From contig JAKBMM010000001.1 of assembly GCA_021831565.1 (NCBI GenBank), positions 1 through 64,000 of the forward strand: a DNA stretch of 64,000 nucleotides, read 5' to 3'. Shown piece by piece: positions 36,601 to 44,104 of the stretch (position 1 is its first letter; each line of letters opens with the position of its first letter). The position numbers and the translations under genes are program-made. The notes beneath the pieces were generated by a model. That model was not told where the DNA came from. It ran no database searches and saw only the letters and a program-made list of their open reading frames with translations. This DNA is from Planctomycetota bacterium (GTDB taxonomy: Bacteria; Planctomycetota; Phycisphaerae; WQYP01).

Positions 36601-39495
36601 CACCCACATGGCGCCGAGAAAGCTCCTGAGAGTCGTGGACGCGGTGCGCTGCACCGCACTGCTGGTATGCCATTCCAGCAACCGTCGGTGGGTTATGCAC
36701 ATGCGTCCCAGCGCCCGTCCGATGGCGTCCACGCCGACGAAAGCCTCATAGGGAAGAAAGATCAGCGACAATGCCCCCTGGGCGATGTGCCGCCCCAGAT
36801 CCACCAATCCCCAACGTAGATGCGGGCCTAGCGGGGCCTCCGTATTTTTGCGCGTCAAGGCAACCAGAGATGCCAGCACCGGCGTGGCGGTGAGGACACC
36901 GGCAACGGCGAGCAGCCACACACCGCCGTGCGGCAGATAGATAAGGGCCAGCAGCAACAGCAGCAGCAGGGATGGCGGCGTCAGGCTGCGGCGCAGGTTG
37001 TCAAATATCTTCCAGCGCGAAAGGGCGGAGAGTGGATTGCCCACCCAGCGCCACGCGAAATCCGGCGCACGGGGCAAAAGCCAGGGAAATATCTGCCAGT
37101 CACCGCGAATCCAGCGGTGCCGCCGGGTCATCTCCACTCCGTAATGCCACGGGAAATCCTCCAAAAAAAGAATGTCGCTGACGAGGCCTGAACGCACGTG
37201 GCATCCCTCGAGTAAATCATGGCTCAAAATATGATTGTCTGGAAACCGGTGGTGTAGAACCCGGTAAAACGTGTCGACGTGCAGAATACCTTTGCCAAAA
37301 AAAGATCCTTCTCCGAAAAGGTCCTGGTACACATCCGAAACGGCCCGGGTGTAAGGATCCAGACCGGCGTCGCTCGCGAAGAGTCGCGCCAGCCACGACC
37401 GCCGCGCCGCTGGCAGGCCCACGCCCACCCGCGGCTGGAGAATGCCATAACCCCGTGTTACCAGGCCCGTACGGGGATCCAATTCCGGGTGATTAAGGGG
37501 GTGCGCCATCGCGCCGATCAGTTCGGCGGCGCTGCCGCGTGGCAGTTCCGTATCGGTGTCCAGCGTGATAACGTATTGCACGCCCGCCAGCGGTGCGGGG
37601 TCGCCGGTCACGGCCAGGAACTTATCGCCCGCCTCGCTTCGCAGATATTCGATCAGATCGGCCATTTTTCCGCGCTTGCGCTCATACCCCATCCAGAGCT
37701 TTTCGTTGGGATTCCACCGCCGCGGCCGATGGAACAGGTAAAAGGGGCCGCCTTCGTCGCGCCCGTAGCGGCGATTGAGCGTTTCGACACCCTCCATAGC
37801 CTGCCGCAGCAACGATTCGTCATCCGGCATGACCTGCGCGGCGGCATCGGTAAAATCAGTCAGCAGGCCATAAAGAATATTGGAATCCCGATTGGCGAGA
37901 TATTTAATCTCCAGCGACATCAGCAGCGCGCCAACTCCGGCCGGGTTTTCGAGTATCGTGGGAATCAGCACGAGAGTGCGGCATTCATCCGGCACGCCGT
38001 TGGAAAAATCCATCCGCGGCAGCGATGCCGGCCGGATTGCCAGCGTGCAAAGGTAGTTCACCAGCGCCATCGCCAGGCTCGAGGCACAAAGCAACGCCGC
38101 CAAAGCCGTACTCCACCACAACCAGGCGGGTTGTGGGGGCGGAACGGTTCCTAGCAGCAGGGCGCTCACGGCTGACAAACTCAAAAGAAAAATACTTCCC
38201 AGATAAAACGGCAAAGCGAAATGGCGGATAGCCCGTTGCGCGTCAAGCCGCACCCTAGGCCGCACGCCAACCGCCTCCTCCAGTTCCCTTAGGCCCTGGT
38301 CCACGAGGTAAAATCCGACGTGTGACCGGCAATCTTCCGAGCCATGCCGGCGGGCAGCTTGCGCCGCCAATTCCACCGCTTGCGCCGCCACTTCCAATTC
38401 CTGACGCCCGGACAAGCGGGCCAGTGATTCGATCACATGTCGATAGTGATCGCGGCTGCGGAAATCCATGCGGCTGTAAGCGCGGGCGGGATCCGCGGCG
38501 AGTTTTTTATCCGGCAGACTATGCGTTTCGACGAATTGGCCCCAATCCAGTGAATCGATGAAACGGAGGCTGCCGATGCAGTTGCCGATGGAAACGTGAT
38601 CCGCCGCCTGTTTCTGGCTCTCTTTCTGCAGCATACGATCGAGATTCTCGGAGGAGCGGACAAGCATCTGTTGGAGCCAATCGAGTACCAGGGCCAGTGA
38701 GGCGCTCTGGCCCTGCAGCCGCCGCACCAGTTCTGTGACAAACGCCGGGGAGAATATCGGTTTCGCCCGCACGATCTCGGCCAGCGTGACGATGACTTCG
38801 TTTGGACTTTTTTCTGCCGCAACCAGCAGGCGATCAGCCCAATCATTCGCTAGATTCCGATCGCGCCGCCCCGTCGCAATGCGCGCCGCCACCCGCCTGA
38901 GATTTTCCACCAGCGCCGCGCGCAGCATGATCGGCACCGCCCAAAGTTCGCCCAGCGCCAGCACCGTCTGGCGCTGGTAGGCAGCCAAAAATCGTCCGAG
39001 CGCCTCGGCGTCGACGCGGCCGTCCAGATGGCTGATCAGAGCCAACGCGATTCCATACACCCGCGGATAACCGCGCCAGGCGCCAGCCGCCAGACGCGGC
39101 AACTGGGCGCTGTATCCCCGGGGCAGATGTCGCCGGATCAGGCGGATTTGCTCTTCGATCAGATAAAAATTGTCCAGCAGCCATTCCGCGGCGGGCGCGA
39201 CGGTCTGTTCGGCGGCGATAGTCTTATTAATAATATTATATGTATAGTTTAGTACTATTTCATTCTTCGTCAGGCGCGGCCGCAGCCGGTCCGGGGCATG
39301 TCCCAGAATGGGCTTGTGTTCATCGGCCAGCTCCTGCGCCAGACGTTCCAGTTGATCGACGCTGAGAAGTTCGGCACGAAGCGGTTCTTCGCCGGGCGCA
39401 AAATCCGAGCCACGCCTCCGCACCCGACCCCATCGTGTAACGACAGGCAACACCGGCATATTCGACTCCATCGCGCCCCGGGCGGCCATCGGCAA
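30679..39495 (-). CDS. ndvB: Cyclic beta-1,2-glucan synthase (NdvB/Cgs type, GT84 + GH94)
   Basis: At 2938 residues this matches the usual NdvB/Cgs length (about 2800). The N-terminal 400 residues are helical and cytosolic. Membrane segments start at about residue 418. The glycosyltransferase core carries VITLDTDTELPRGSAAEL (about 641), SHDLLEGCHVRSG (about 756) and RRHRWIRGDWQIFPWLL (about 788), followed by a second membrane cluster (about 840-1030). The C-terminal half has repeated beta-sandwich and (alpha/alpha)6 parts of the GH94 phosphorylase type, with the presumed catalytic Asp in SGDWNDGMNRLG (about 2618). It would make beta-1,2-glucan from UDP-glucose and cyclise it for export. A G8 tract sits at 34114-34121. 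The two leading ATGs (MPMAARGAMESNM) leave the exact start uncertain. Confidence 0.92.
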   Translation of the reverse strand: MPMAARGAMESNMPVLPVVTRWGRVRRRGSDFAPGEEPLRAELLSVDQLERLAQELADEHKPILGHAPDRLRPRLTKNEIVLNYTYNIINKTIAAEQTVAPAAEWLLDNFYLIEEQIRLIRRHLPRGYSAQLPRLAAGAWRGYPRVYGIALALISHLDGRVDAEALGRFLAAYQRQTVLALGELWAVPIMLRAALVENLRRVAARIATGRRDRNLANDWADRLLVAAEKSPNEVIVTLAEIVRAKPIFSPAFVTELVRRLQGQSASLALVLDWLQQMLVRSSENLDRMLQKESQKQAADHVSIGNCIGSLRFIDSLDWGQFVETHSLPDKKLAADPARAYSRMDFRSRDHYRHVIESLARLSGRQELEVAAQAVELAAQAARRHGSEDCRSHVGFYLVDQGLRELEEAVGVRPRVRLDAQRAIRHFALPFYLGSIFLLSLSAVSALLLGTVPPPQPAWLWWSTALAALLCASSLAMALVNYLCTLAIRPASLPRMDFSNGVPDECRTLVLIPTILENPAGVGALLMSLEIKYLANRDSNILYGLLTDFTDAAAQVMPDDESLLRQAMEGVETLNRRYGRDEGGPFYLFHRPRRWNPNEKLWMGYERKRGKMADLIEYLRSEAGDKFLAVTGDPAPLAGVQYVITLDTDTELPRGSAAELIGAMAHPLNHPELDPRTGLVTRGYGILQPRVGVGLPAARRSWLARLFASDAGLDPYTRAVSDVYQDLFGEGSFFGKGILHVDTFYRVLHHRFPDNHILSHDLLEGCHVRSGLVSDILFLEDFPWHYGVEMTRRHRWIRGDWQIFPWLLPRAPDFAWRWVGNPLSALSRWKIFDNLRRSLTPPSLLLLLLLALIYLPHGGVWLLAVAGVLTATPVLASLVALTRKNTEAPLGPHLRWGLVDLGRHIAQGALSLIFLPYEAFVGVDAIGRALGRMCITHRRLLEWHTSSAVQRTASTTLRSFLGAMWVAPVLGALTGVATMLGKPAMRIPGELLAAAWFFSPLVAWFVSRPLPEAAMVVDPTQRHFLRMIARRTGEFFEQFMTASENFLPPDNYQEYPRAATAHRTSPTNIGLALLANLSSLDFGWISTGRLLQRTSATLEVMGKLPRHRGHFFNWYDTHSLRAINPLYVSMVDSGNLAGHLLVLRSALREMPHQPLLNPCLNEGFLDTLLVLADEMSRPVGQELDRRLREAIEDMARTLGEIYAHRFDTLGDCAVRLRQADDHLRKFFAAHAAAFSGSLRLWLESLAHQHEDFLEEITILAPWIARWPPPDVPPGATPEVARLWLELIAHLAALNANPSLEKGVETVRRAIDVLDRFPGARGGTGDGDGLDDSTRTWLVELRSALEQTGERMQRRLRTCEDLARTCREFADMDFTFLYDRNRKLFAIGFNVTENRRDTGFYDLLASEARFGSYVAIVLGQVPQDHWFALGRQLTGTAGRLALLSWGGSLFEYLMPLLVMPSFPDTLLERSCRAAVERNIEYGRQRGIPWGVSESGYNATDAQLNYQYQSFGVPGLGFKRRLADDVVIAPYAAVMALLIKPADACANLRRLVRDGRLGEYGFYEAVDYTPQRVSEIGRSATIRSFMSHHQGMILLTLAACLLDQPMQRRFNSDPLLRSGELLLQEKAPLLRPVFPHAMEVMQALRPIAQEQLGWRTFETPQTVAPAAHLLSNGRYHLLLTAAGGSRSVCDGLALTRWRSDFTRDCWGLFCYIRDVEAGRYWSNTHQPVRRRGHTYAATFSEGKAEFRRRDGVIDTLTQVVVSPEKDIELRRVLLTNRSRSSRRLEITSYAEVVLAPPAADATHPAFSNLFVQTESVADYPALLVWRRGRSKEESPPWLLHLVAVHGSSQAACSWETDRGIFLGRGRSPGRPLAMDRHGPLSNSLGAVLDPIVAIRRDFVIEPEQTVVVDVLLGMAPSRQEALGLIEQYHDRRFTDRMLDLAWSHQQVLLRQLNVSDAEAQLFGRLAGPLFYPGARHRGPARMILQNRRGQSGLWGFGISGDLPIMLLRLSDAASVSLVRQIIQAHAYWRLKGVPVDLVLWPEDTSTYRQSLQDQLAALIAASPEAKLLDRPGGIFLRRPDQLSEEDRALLLSAAAIVLSDEAGSLAGQLATADHAAENIVPHLIPVAQPRDEKPPRVQTARADLRFFNSLGGLTGDAREYVMSVTAERLAPAPWCNVIANEHFGTVVSESGGMYTWAVNAHEYRLTPWCNDAVSDASGEAIYIRDDQTGYFWSPTPLPAAGKMPCLVRHGFGYSVFERTEQQIRSELWVYVAIDAPVKFCVLKLTNQSDHPRRISVTGYWEWVLGERRGQNVMHVVTEMDEKTGAILARNTWNAEFDSMVAFAEISESRRSVTGDRTEFLGRNGSLDSPAAMGRLRLSGELGPVRDPCAAMQCSWELSPGAQQEVVFILGATAGRNQARALIERYRTPGAARRALEEVWNFWNRLLGTIYLETPDAAANALANGWLPYQTLSSRIWARSGFYQSGGAYGFRDQLQDAMAIALIDPSILRNHLLRAASRQFVEGDVQHWWHPPQGRGVRSRCRDDFLWLPLAVSHYVQLTNDTGVLEESLPFLQGRPLNPQEESYYDLPQRSAQSASLYEHCVRALKYGLSFGALGLPLIGSGDWNDGMNRLGSQGKGQSVWLAFFLRFVLQRFGPLAELRQDAPTVELCRRVAAELEQAVEIHGWDGQWYKRAFFDDGAPLGSAQSEQCQIDSLPQSWSVLSQTGDPDRQKTALASVERRLVHYQDRLIQLLDPPFDHPPNDPGYIAGYVPGVRENGGQYTHAAVWVVMAFAQAGEVEKAWELFCLINPLRHGANAADIGVYRVEPYVVAADVYAVPPHAGRGGWTWYTGSAGWMYRLLVETFIGMRRNAARLWFQPAVPQSWGPFRVHYRYFDTFYHIFFTGGGKRVGQVKVDGVVREDSVIPLVNDRREHRVDIDMLVK

Positions 39496-39631
39496 GAGGA
39501 CCGCGGCGGCGCCAAGGTCCGGGGAACCCGCCCCGACTCAGCAACTTCTCTCATCCGGGATAGAATAATAAAAGTCAACCATCCGACTTGAAAAATTTTT
39601 CGGCCGGCCAGCTTTCGGTTACCATGATCTT

Positions 39632-40585
39632 GTGAGCACGAAACCGTCCCTTCCGCAATTTGATGTCCACCGGATCATGCGGAATCGGCCGCTGGAAAGC
39701 CTGATTTTGCGGCATCATCAGGTGGGACGGATGATCAAACTGGCGGGGTTGGCCGGCTGCACCGCGCTGATCTGGCCGCGCTTTGTGGCTCCCTACCGCT
39801 GGCGCCTGACTCGTTATGAGATGCCGCTGCGGAATCTGGGACCTGAATTCGACGGCTACCGCCTCTTACACCTGACGGACCTTCACACCGGTCAAACCAA
39901 CCAAACATATCTCCGGCGTGTTCTTGCGCATACGCCGGCCTGGCGACCGGATCTGATCGTCATCACCGGCGATCTGATCGAATATCGCCCCACGTCTCTG
40001 GCCAAACTTGAAGTACTGCTGCGGTTGCTCCACGCACCCGACGGTGTGGCGGCGACTTTCGGCAATCATGATTATCACGAGTATTCATGGCGGCACGTCG
40101 GCGCGCGGTCGGCGCACCGTTCCATCCACAAGCAATTGCGCCGCCTGCTGGCGAGGCATCATGTGGAATGTCTGTGCAACCGATCTCTTGCCATCCGCCG
40201 CGGTTCCTCTTGCCTGCGGATCGTCGGACTGGACGAACTCTGGGCGGGGCGTTGCGATCCGAAAACCGCCTTTGACCAAGTGGAAGCGGGCGAGCCTTGC
40301 ATCTGTCTCCAGCATAATCCGGACGGATTGCCGCTTCTGCGGGATTATTCGTGGCAATGGATGCTCTGCGGCCATACACACGGCGGCCAGGTGGACCTGC
40401 CGTTTGTCGGGCCGCTGTTCGTGCCCGTGGAAAACCGGCGATGGCTCCGCGGAATCTTTGAGTTCCCCGATTCCCATGGAAATGTTCGGCGCATGTTTGT
40501 CAGCCGCGGATTGGGCGCCGGCACGCCGGTGCGCCTTCGGGTTCCGCCGGAGGCGACACTCTTTACCCTGCGCCGCGCGGAATAA
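39632..40585 (+). CDS. Membrane-associated metallophosphoesterase (YkoQ/YaeI-like)
   Basis: The 317-residue protein has the five calcineurin-type motifs in order: LTDLHTG (about residue 82), VITGDLIE (about 110), FGNHDYHE (about 142), the HNPDG region and CGHTHGGQVDLP (about 246). One weak hydrophobic stretch near residues 36-50 may bind the membrane. YaeI/YkoQ-type enzymes cleave phosphate esters, including UDP-linked lipids. The substrate here is unknown. It starts at GTG 39632 and is divergent from the glucan synthase gene, 136 nt away. It ends 12 nt before the convergent TPR gene stop. Confidence 0.92.
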   Translation: MSTKPSLPQFDVHRIMRNRPLESLILRHHQVGRMIKLAGLAGCTALIWPRFVAPYRWRLTRYEMPLRNLGPEFDGYRLLHLTDLHTGQTNQTYLRRVLAHTPAWRPDLIVITGDLIEYRPTSLAKLEVLLRLLHAPDGVAATFGNHDYHEYSWRHVGARSAHRSIHKQLRRLLARHHVECLCNRSLAIRRGSSCLRIVGLDELWAGRCDPKTAFDQVEAGEPCICLQHNPDGLPLLRDYSWQWMLCGHTHGGQVDLPFVGPLFVPVENRRWLRGIFEFPDSHGNVRRMFVSRGLGAGTPVRLRVPPEATLFTLRRAE

Positions 40586-40597
40586 AAAACTGTAGCG

Positions 40598-42031
40598 CTA
40601 ATGCGACGGCGCCGGTTTATATTGACCCGCCGCGCCGGGGCGCAAGGTTCCTCCGCTGCCGGTATTGGAAAAAATCGCTAACGGCAACGGTGGGGGAACG
40701 TTTTTCAAATCGCCCGGTAGCATCATCCGCTGAATGTCGGTTCGCATCGCGGTTGGCTCTTTCCTGGTAATCTCGGCGGCGGCGAGGCGTATGTTTTGAA
40801 TGCTCGCCTGAATCTGTACGCGCTGCGTTCGCAGCTTTACCTGCTGCGACTGGGCCTGCGTCAGAGCGGCGGTGTCGGAATTCAGCATGGCTTCATTGGG
40901 CAGAAAGATCATCACGCCCTGCATGAAGAGCGCCTCCTGATTAAATTCCGAATAGTTGATGGTGTTAATCAAGGCGGCGATCCGCCGCTTGATCTGCCGG
41001 AGCTGGGTATTCACGCTTTGCAGTTCGATCTGCGCCGCTTTGTATTGCGCGGCGAGATTTTCTTTGCGGTGCTGGTATGCCCGGTTCTTGCGGTTGAGAT
41101 AGGCCCGCTCGCGGGCATTCACCCATGTATTACCGAAACGGTACAACCCTTTTTTTGCCATCCGGATACGCATTTGCCTGTCCGCCAGCGCAAAGGTCCG
41201 TTGGAGTCGACGGTAAAGAATGGCGCGGTGTGACCCCTGGTAGGCGCGCAGGGCGGCTGAAATATTGTCCAGAAGCAGGCGATTACCGGCCTCCAGATTA
41301 ATCGCCTTCTGGTATTGCCGCAGGGCGGCCGGTTGTTCGTGCTGGTCGAACCGCACGATCGCCAGATCATTCAGGGCTATTGTATTTCGCGGATGGGCGG
41401 CCAGTACGGTGCGGAATAATCGGGTTGCTCCGGGCATATTTCCCAACCTACGCTCGGCGACGCCGCCGATGATCAGCGCATCCGTATACGCCGGATCGAT
41501 CGCCAGGGCTTGTCGGGATTTCCCGACGGCCTGTATGATCTTTCCATTCCGCAACAACTGGCGAGCCGTTTGGGTGATCCAGCGGCATTTCGCCAGCAGT
41601 TCCGAGCGTGTTTTTAATGATACCCATCGCCCGGAAAATCGGACAAAACCATCCGTCTGATATTTCTGAAATTGGGCCAGTGTTTTCTCAGCTTGTGAAC
41701 GAAAAGGAGAATGAGGGTAGGTTTTCAGGTAAGTGGTTATAAGATCAATAATCCGCCCCACATTTTTTTTCCGGTTGATTTGCACTATGAGAAATTGCCA
41801 TGCCTGCCGTGCCTTCTCGGCTGGGTTCCGGGTGGTTTGAAGCTCCACGCTCGCTACATCCCCCAGCCCCACCACCATGACGCCGCCGGATGTCGGCTTA
41901 ATCACGTAATGGCCGTTTTGCCGGTACAATCGCCCATCCACAACCCGGCCATTTTTTAGAGTGATGATGTCCGCCCGTGCGATGGCGGTTACGACCAGCA
42001 GCGCCATCACAAACAGAAGCGTCCATTTCAT
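40598..42031 (-). CDS. Secreted TPR-repeat protein, function unknown
   Basis: The protein has 477 residues. ATG 42031 is chosen because it starts a clean signal peptide (MKWTLLFVMALLVVTAIARA, cleavage after ARA). The mature N-terminus DIITLKNGRVVDGRLYRQNG is a short beta domain common at the start of planctomycete secreted TPR proteins. TPR units follow at about residues 145-265 (VGKSRQALAIDPAYTDALII, ALRQYQKAINLEAGN), then a long basic coiled-coil-like part. It probably acts outside the cytoplasm, as a scaffold. It lies 106 nt downstream of queF on the same strand, but a functional link is unlikely. Confidence 0.7.
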   Translation of the reverse strand: MKWTLLFVMALLVVTAIARADIITLKNGRVVDGRLYRQNGHYVIKPTSGGVMVVGLGDVASVELQTTRNPAEKARQAWQFLIVQINRKKNVGRIIDLITTYLKTYPHSPFRSQAEKTLAQFQKYQTDGFVRFSGRWVSLKTRSELLAKCRWITQTARQLLRNGKIIQAVGKSRQALAIDPAYTDALIIGGVAERRLGNMPGATRLFRTVLAAHPRNTIALNDLAIVRFDQHEQPAALRQYQKAINLEAGNRLLLDNISAALRAYQGSHRAILYRRLQRTFALADRQMRIRMAKKGLYRFGNTWVNARERAYLNRKNRAYQHRKENLAAQYKAAQIELQSVNTQLRQIKRRIAALINTINYSEFNQEALFMQGVMIFLPNEAMLNSDTAALTQAQSQQVKLRTQRVQIQASIQNIRLAAAEITRKEPTAMRTDIQRMMLPGDLKNVPPPLPLAIFSNTGSGGTLRPGAAGQYKPAPSH

Positions 42032-42136
42032 CGCGTGTGCTCCATCGTCTTGCAGAACGGGCCGACGAACTCTTCCCTCCCATTTTAGCCCACCGCGGTC
42101 CCAACAAGAAATAGCGAGAAATCGCACATCCCGTGG

Positions 42137-42526
42137 TTAAACCGGCTCGGCGCATCCGTCCTTTTCACCCGCCTTGTAATGGCAGCGGACCACGGATCGC
42201 AACCCGCCGCGGGGGGTCCATTCGCTGATCACCGTCATCCGCCGGGGCCGGAGTATCCGCACCAAGTCATCCAAAATCTTATTCGTCACGGCTTCATAGA
42301 AAATGCCGCGATTGCGGAAACTTTGCAGATACAACTTGTAACTCTTCAGTTCGATACATGTCTCGGCCGGAACATACAGAAGACGAATGATTCCGAAATC
42401 GGGCTGGCCGGTTTTGGGACATAATGAAGTAAATTCCGGAGCAATGTGCTCAATTTCATATTCCCTCTGTGGCGTGGGATTGGGAAATGTTTCGATTTCA
42501 GGCGGTTTCACCCGCTTGGTTTTCAT
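42137..42526 (-). CDS. queF: NADPH-dependent 7-cyano-7-deazaguanine reductase QueF (type I)
   Basis: The 129-residue protein is the short, single-domain QueF. The nucleophilic cysteine lies in EFTSLCPKTGQPDFG (about residue 35). The NADPH/substrate motif ELKSYKLYLQSFRNRGIFYE follows. It reduces preQ0 to preQ1 for queuosine in tRNA. AGGAG lies 8 nt before the ATG at 42526, and the upstream in-frame extension overlaps queE with no family similarity. It is the third gene of queC-queE-queF. Confidence 0.95.
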   Translation of the reverse strand: MKTKRVKPPEIETFPNPTPQREYEIEHIAPEFTSLCPKTGQPDFGIIRLLYVPAETCIELKSYKLYLQSFRNRGIFYEAVTNKILDDLVRILRPRRMTVISEWTPRGGLRSVVRCHYKAGEKDGCAEPV

Positions 42527-42551
42527 CGCTGGCTCCTTGTCTCGAGACCAT

Positions 42552-43247
42552 TCACGTGGCCGGCGTGTTGCCATAAAGAAGAATGTGCAAACGCGGTCCC
42601 AATCGGAACCCGCGGTTCTTGCAGATTTCCGCGATCCACGCGTTGTGCGCATGGATTCGCTCGGCATCCGTTCCTTCCGGCATCAGGACGACATCTTCCG
42701 GTCGCACCGCACCGATGGCCTGGATAATTTTCTCAACTTCATCCATATCCTCCGGTCGGGTCAGCACAAATTTCCATTGGATATTGGCGATTGTTTTTGA
42801 GCGGGCGAATTGTCTAAGCACGTCCGTCTGGATGCGTTGCCGCTCATGGCGGATCGCGAACCGACCCTCCTGGCGATTCCAAGGGGTGGAATTGGCCAGT
42901 TTAGGGCTTACACTCGCCAGATGCACCGGTAAGTCCCGCCAGATCGTTCCGGCCGTTTCCAGCGTCACCAGCCGGTCGGACCGGTTCAATTGTTCGATCA
43001 ATTCCGGCAAATCCTCCTGCAGCATCGGTTCTCCGCCGGTTATCACCACGTGCGCGGTGGAAAACGCCGCGATCTGGGGCAATATCCGATTTACATCAAT
43101 CGCGCGGCCGTTTGGCGACCAGGAGGCTTCCGGTGTATCGCACCAGGCGCAGCGCAGATTGCACCCACTGGTGCGGATGAAAACCGACGGAACCCCGGCG
43201 TATTTACCCTCGCCCTGGATACTGTAAAAAATCTCGGCGATTTTCAT
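42552..43247 (-). CDS. queE: 7-carboxy-7-deazaguanine synthase QueE
   Basis: The 231-residue protein starts MKIAEIFYSIQGEGKYAGVP. The radical SAM motif is TSGCNLRCAWCDT, and GGEP lies in VVITGGEPMLQEDLP. It converts 6-carboxytetrahydropterin to 7-carboxy-7-deazaguanine. It sits 14 nt after queC and 25 nt before queF. The upstream ORF extension would overlap queC and has no similarity to the family. Confidence 0.95.
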   Translation of the reverse strand: MKIAEIFYSIQGEGKYAGVPSVFIRTSGCNLRCAWCDTPEASWSPNGRAIDVNRILPQIAAFSTAHVVITGGEPMLQEDLPELIEQLNRSDRLVTLETAGTIWRDLPVHLASVSPKLANSTPWNRQEGRFAIRHERQRIQTDVLRQFARSKTIANIQWKFVLTRPEDMDEVEKIIQAIGAVRPEDVVLMPEGTDAERIHAHNAWIAEICKNRGFRLGPRLHILLYGNTPAT

Positions 43248-43261
43248 TCGTTCCCGCTTTT

Positions 43262-43960
43262 CTACTCTCGATCCCGTGCATACGCCAACGGATCCGGTAC
43301 TCCGCAGGCCCGAAAAGCCTCCAACCGGAGACGGCAGGCATCGCAGCGCCCGCAACTGATCCGCCGCGGCGTCGGATCGTAACAGGAAAACGTCATGCCA
43401 TAATCCACGCCCAGCGACAACCCCAGTTTGATAATATCGCTTTTGCGTCTGGCGAGAAGCGGGGCATGAATTTTCATTTTGCCTTTGCCCTCCACACCGG
43501 CTCTGGTTGCCAGATTGGCCATCCGCTCGAAGGCGGCGATGTACTTCGGCCGGCAATCGGGGTAACCGGAATAGTCGATGGCATTTACTCCAATGAAAAT
43601 ATCGAAGCTGCCGAGTGTTTCCGCCCACGCCAGGGCGTAAGACAGGAAGACCGTGTTGCGCGCCGGTACATAAGTAATCGGGATACCGCGCGCCATCTCC
43701 CGGGCGGATCGGTCTCTGGGAACTTCGATCTGGTCGGTCAGGGCCGAACCGCCGAATATTCGCAGGTTGATATCCAACACGACATGCGATTGCACACCCG
43801 CCCGGACGGCCAGTGCGCGGGCGGCGACCAGCTCGAACTTATGTCGCTGGCCGTAATCAAAACTTAGCGCATAAACGCCATACCCCTCTGATCCGGCCAC
43901 GGCCAGAACGGTGGCCGAATCCAACCCGCCGCTTAGAAGAACCACCGCTTTTTTCGCCAT
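43262..43960 (-). CDS. queC: 7-cyano-7-deazaguanine synthase QueC
   Basis: The 232-residue protein has the PP-loop [20 protein letters not shown] near the start, [18 protein letters not shown], and a zinc-binding cysteine set at the end ([21 protein letters not shown]). It converts CDG to preQ0 using ATP and ammonia. ATG 43960 is taken, since the upstream ATG at 43987 adds residues not seen in the family. It is the first gene of queC-queE-queF. queD is absent from the window. Confidence 0.95.
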   Translation of the reverse strand: MAKKAVVLLSGGLDSATVLAVAGSEGYGVYALSFDYGQRHKFELVAARALAVRAGVQSHVVLDINLRIFGGSALTDQIEVPRDRSAREMARGIPITYVPARNTVFLSYALAWAETLGSFDIFIGVNAIDYSGYPDCRPKYIAAFERMANLATRAGVEGKGKMKIHAPLLARRKSDIIKLGLSLGVDYGMTFSCYDPTPRRISCGRCDACRLRLEAFRACGVPDPLAYARDRE

Positions 43961-43985
43961 AAGCCTTCCACATTGAAAATATATC

Positions 43986-44037
43986 AAAAAAGGCCGCGTG
44001 GAGCATAGCTCGGATACATGACAATCGCATTGCGGCC
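43986..44037 (-). promoter_or_regulatory. Terminator-like hairpin in the leader of queC (possible attenuator)
   Basis: On the minus strand GGCCGC (44037-44032) can pair with GCGGCC (43997-43992), which is followed by six T residues (43991-43986). A smaller hairpin GAGC-TAT-GCTC (44011-44001) sits inside. The T-tract ends about 25 nt before the queC ATG. The plus-strand ubiD promoter overlaps the upstream arm. I see no preQ1-I consensus in it. Confidence 0.35.
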
Positions 44038-44058
44038 CCGCGTATACTCGCCTAATAT
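44030..44058 (+). promoter_or_regulatory. Candidate promoter of the ubiD-like gene
   Basis: TTGCGG (44030-44035), a 17-nt spacer and TAATAT (44053-44058) lie 46 nt before the ATG at 44105, and GGAGA sits before that ATG. Confidence 0.55.
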
Positions 44059-44104
44059 CCTCGTCGAGCAGTCCCGGCGCGCCGGGATTACCGGAGAAAC
44101 CGCG

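Noticed and set aside
43961-44104. preQ1 riboswitch before queC
   Set aside because: The preQ1-I pattern (stem loop followed by an A-rich tail and its pairing partner) is not present. Only a generic terminator-like stem is kept.
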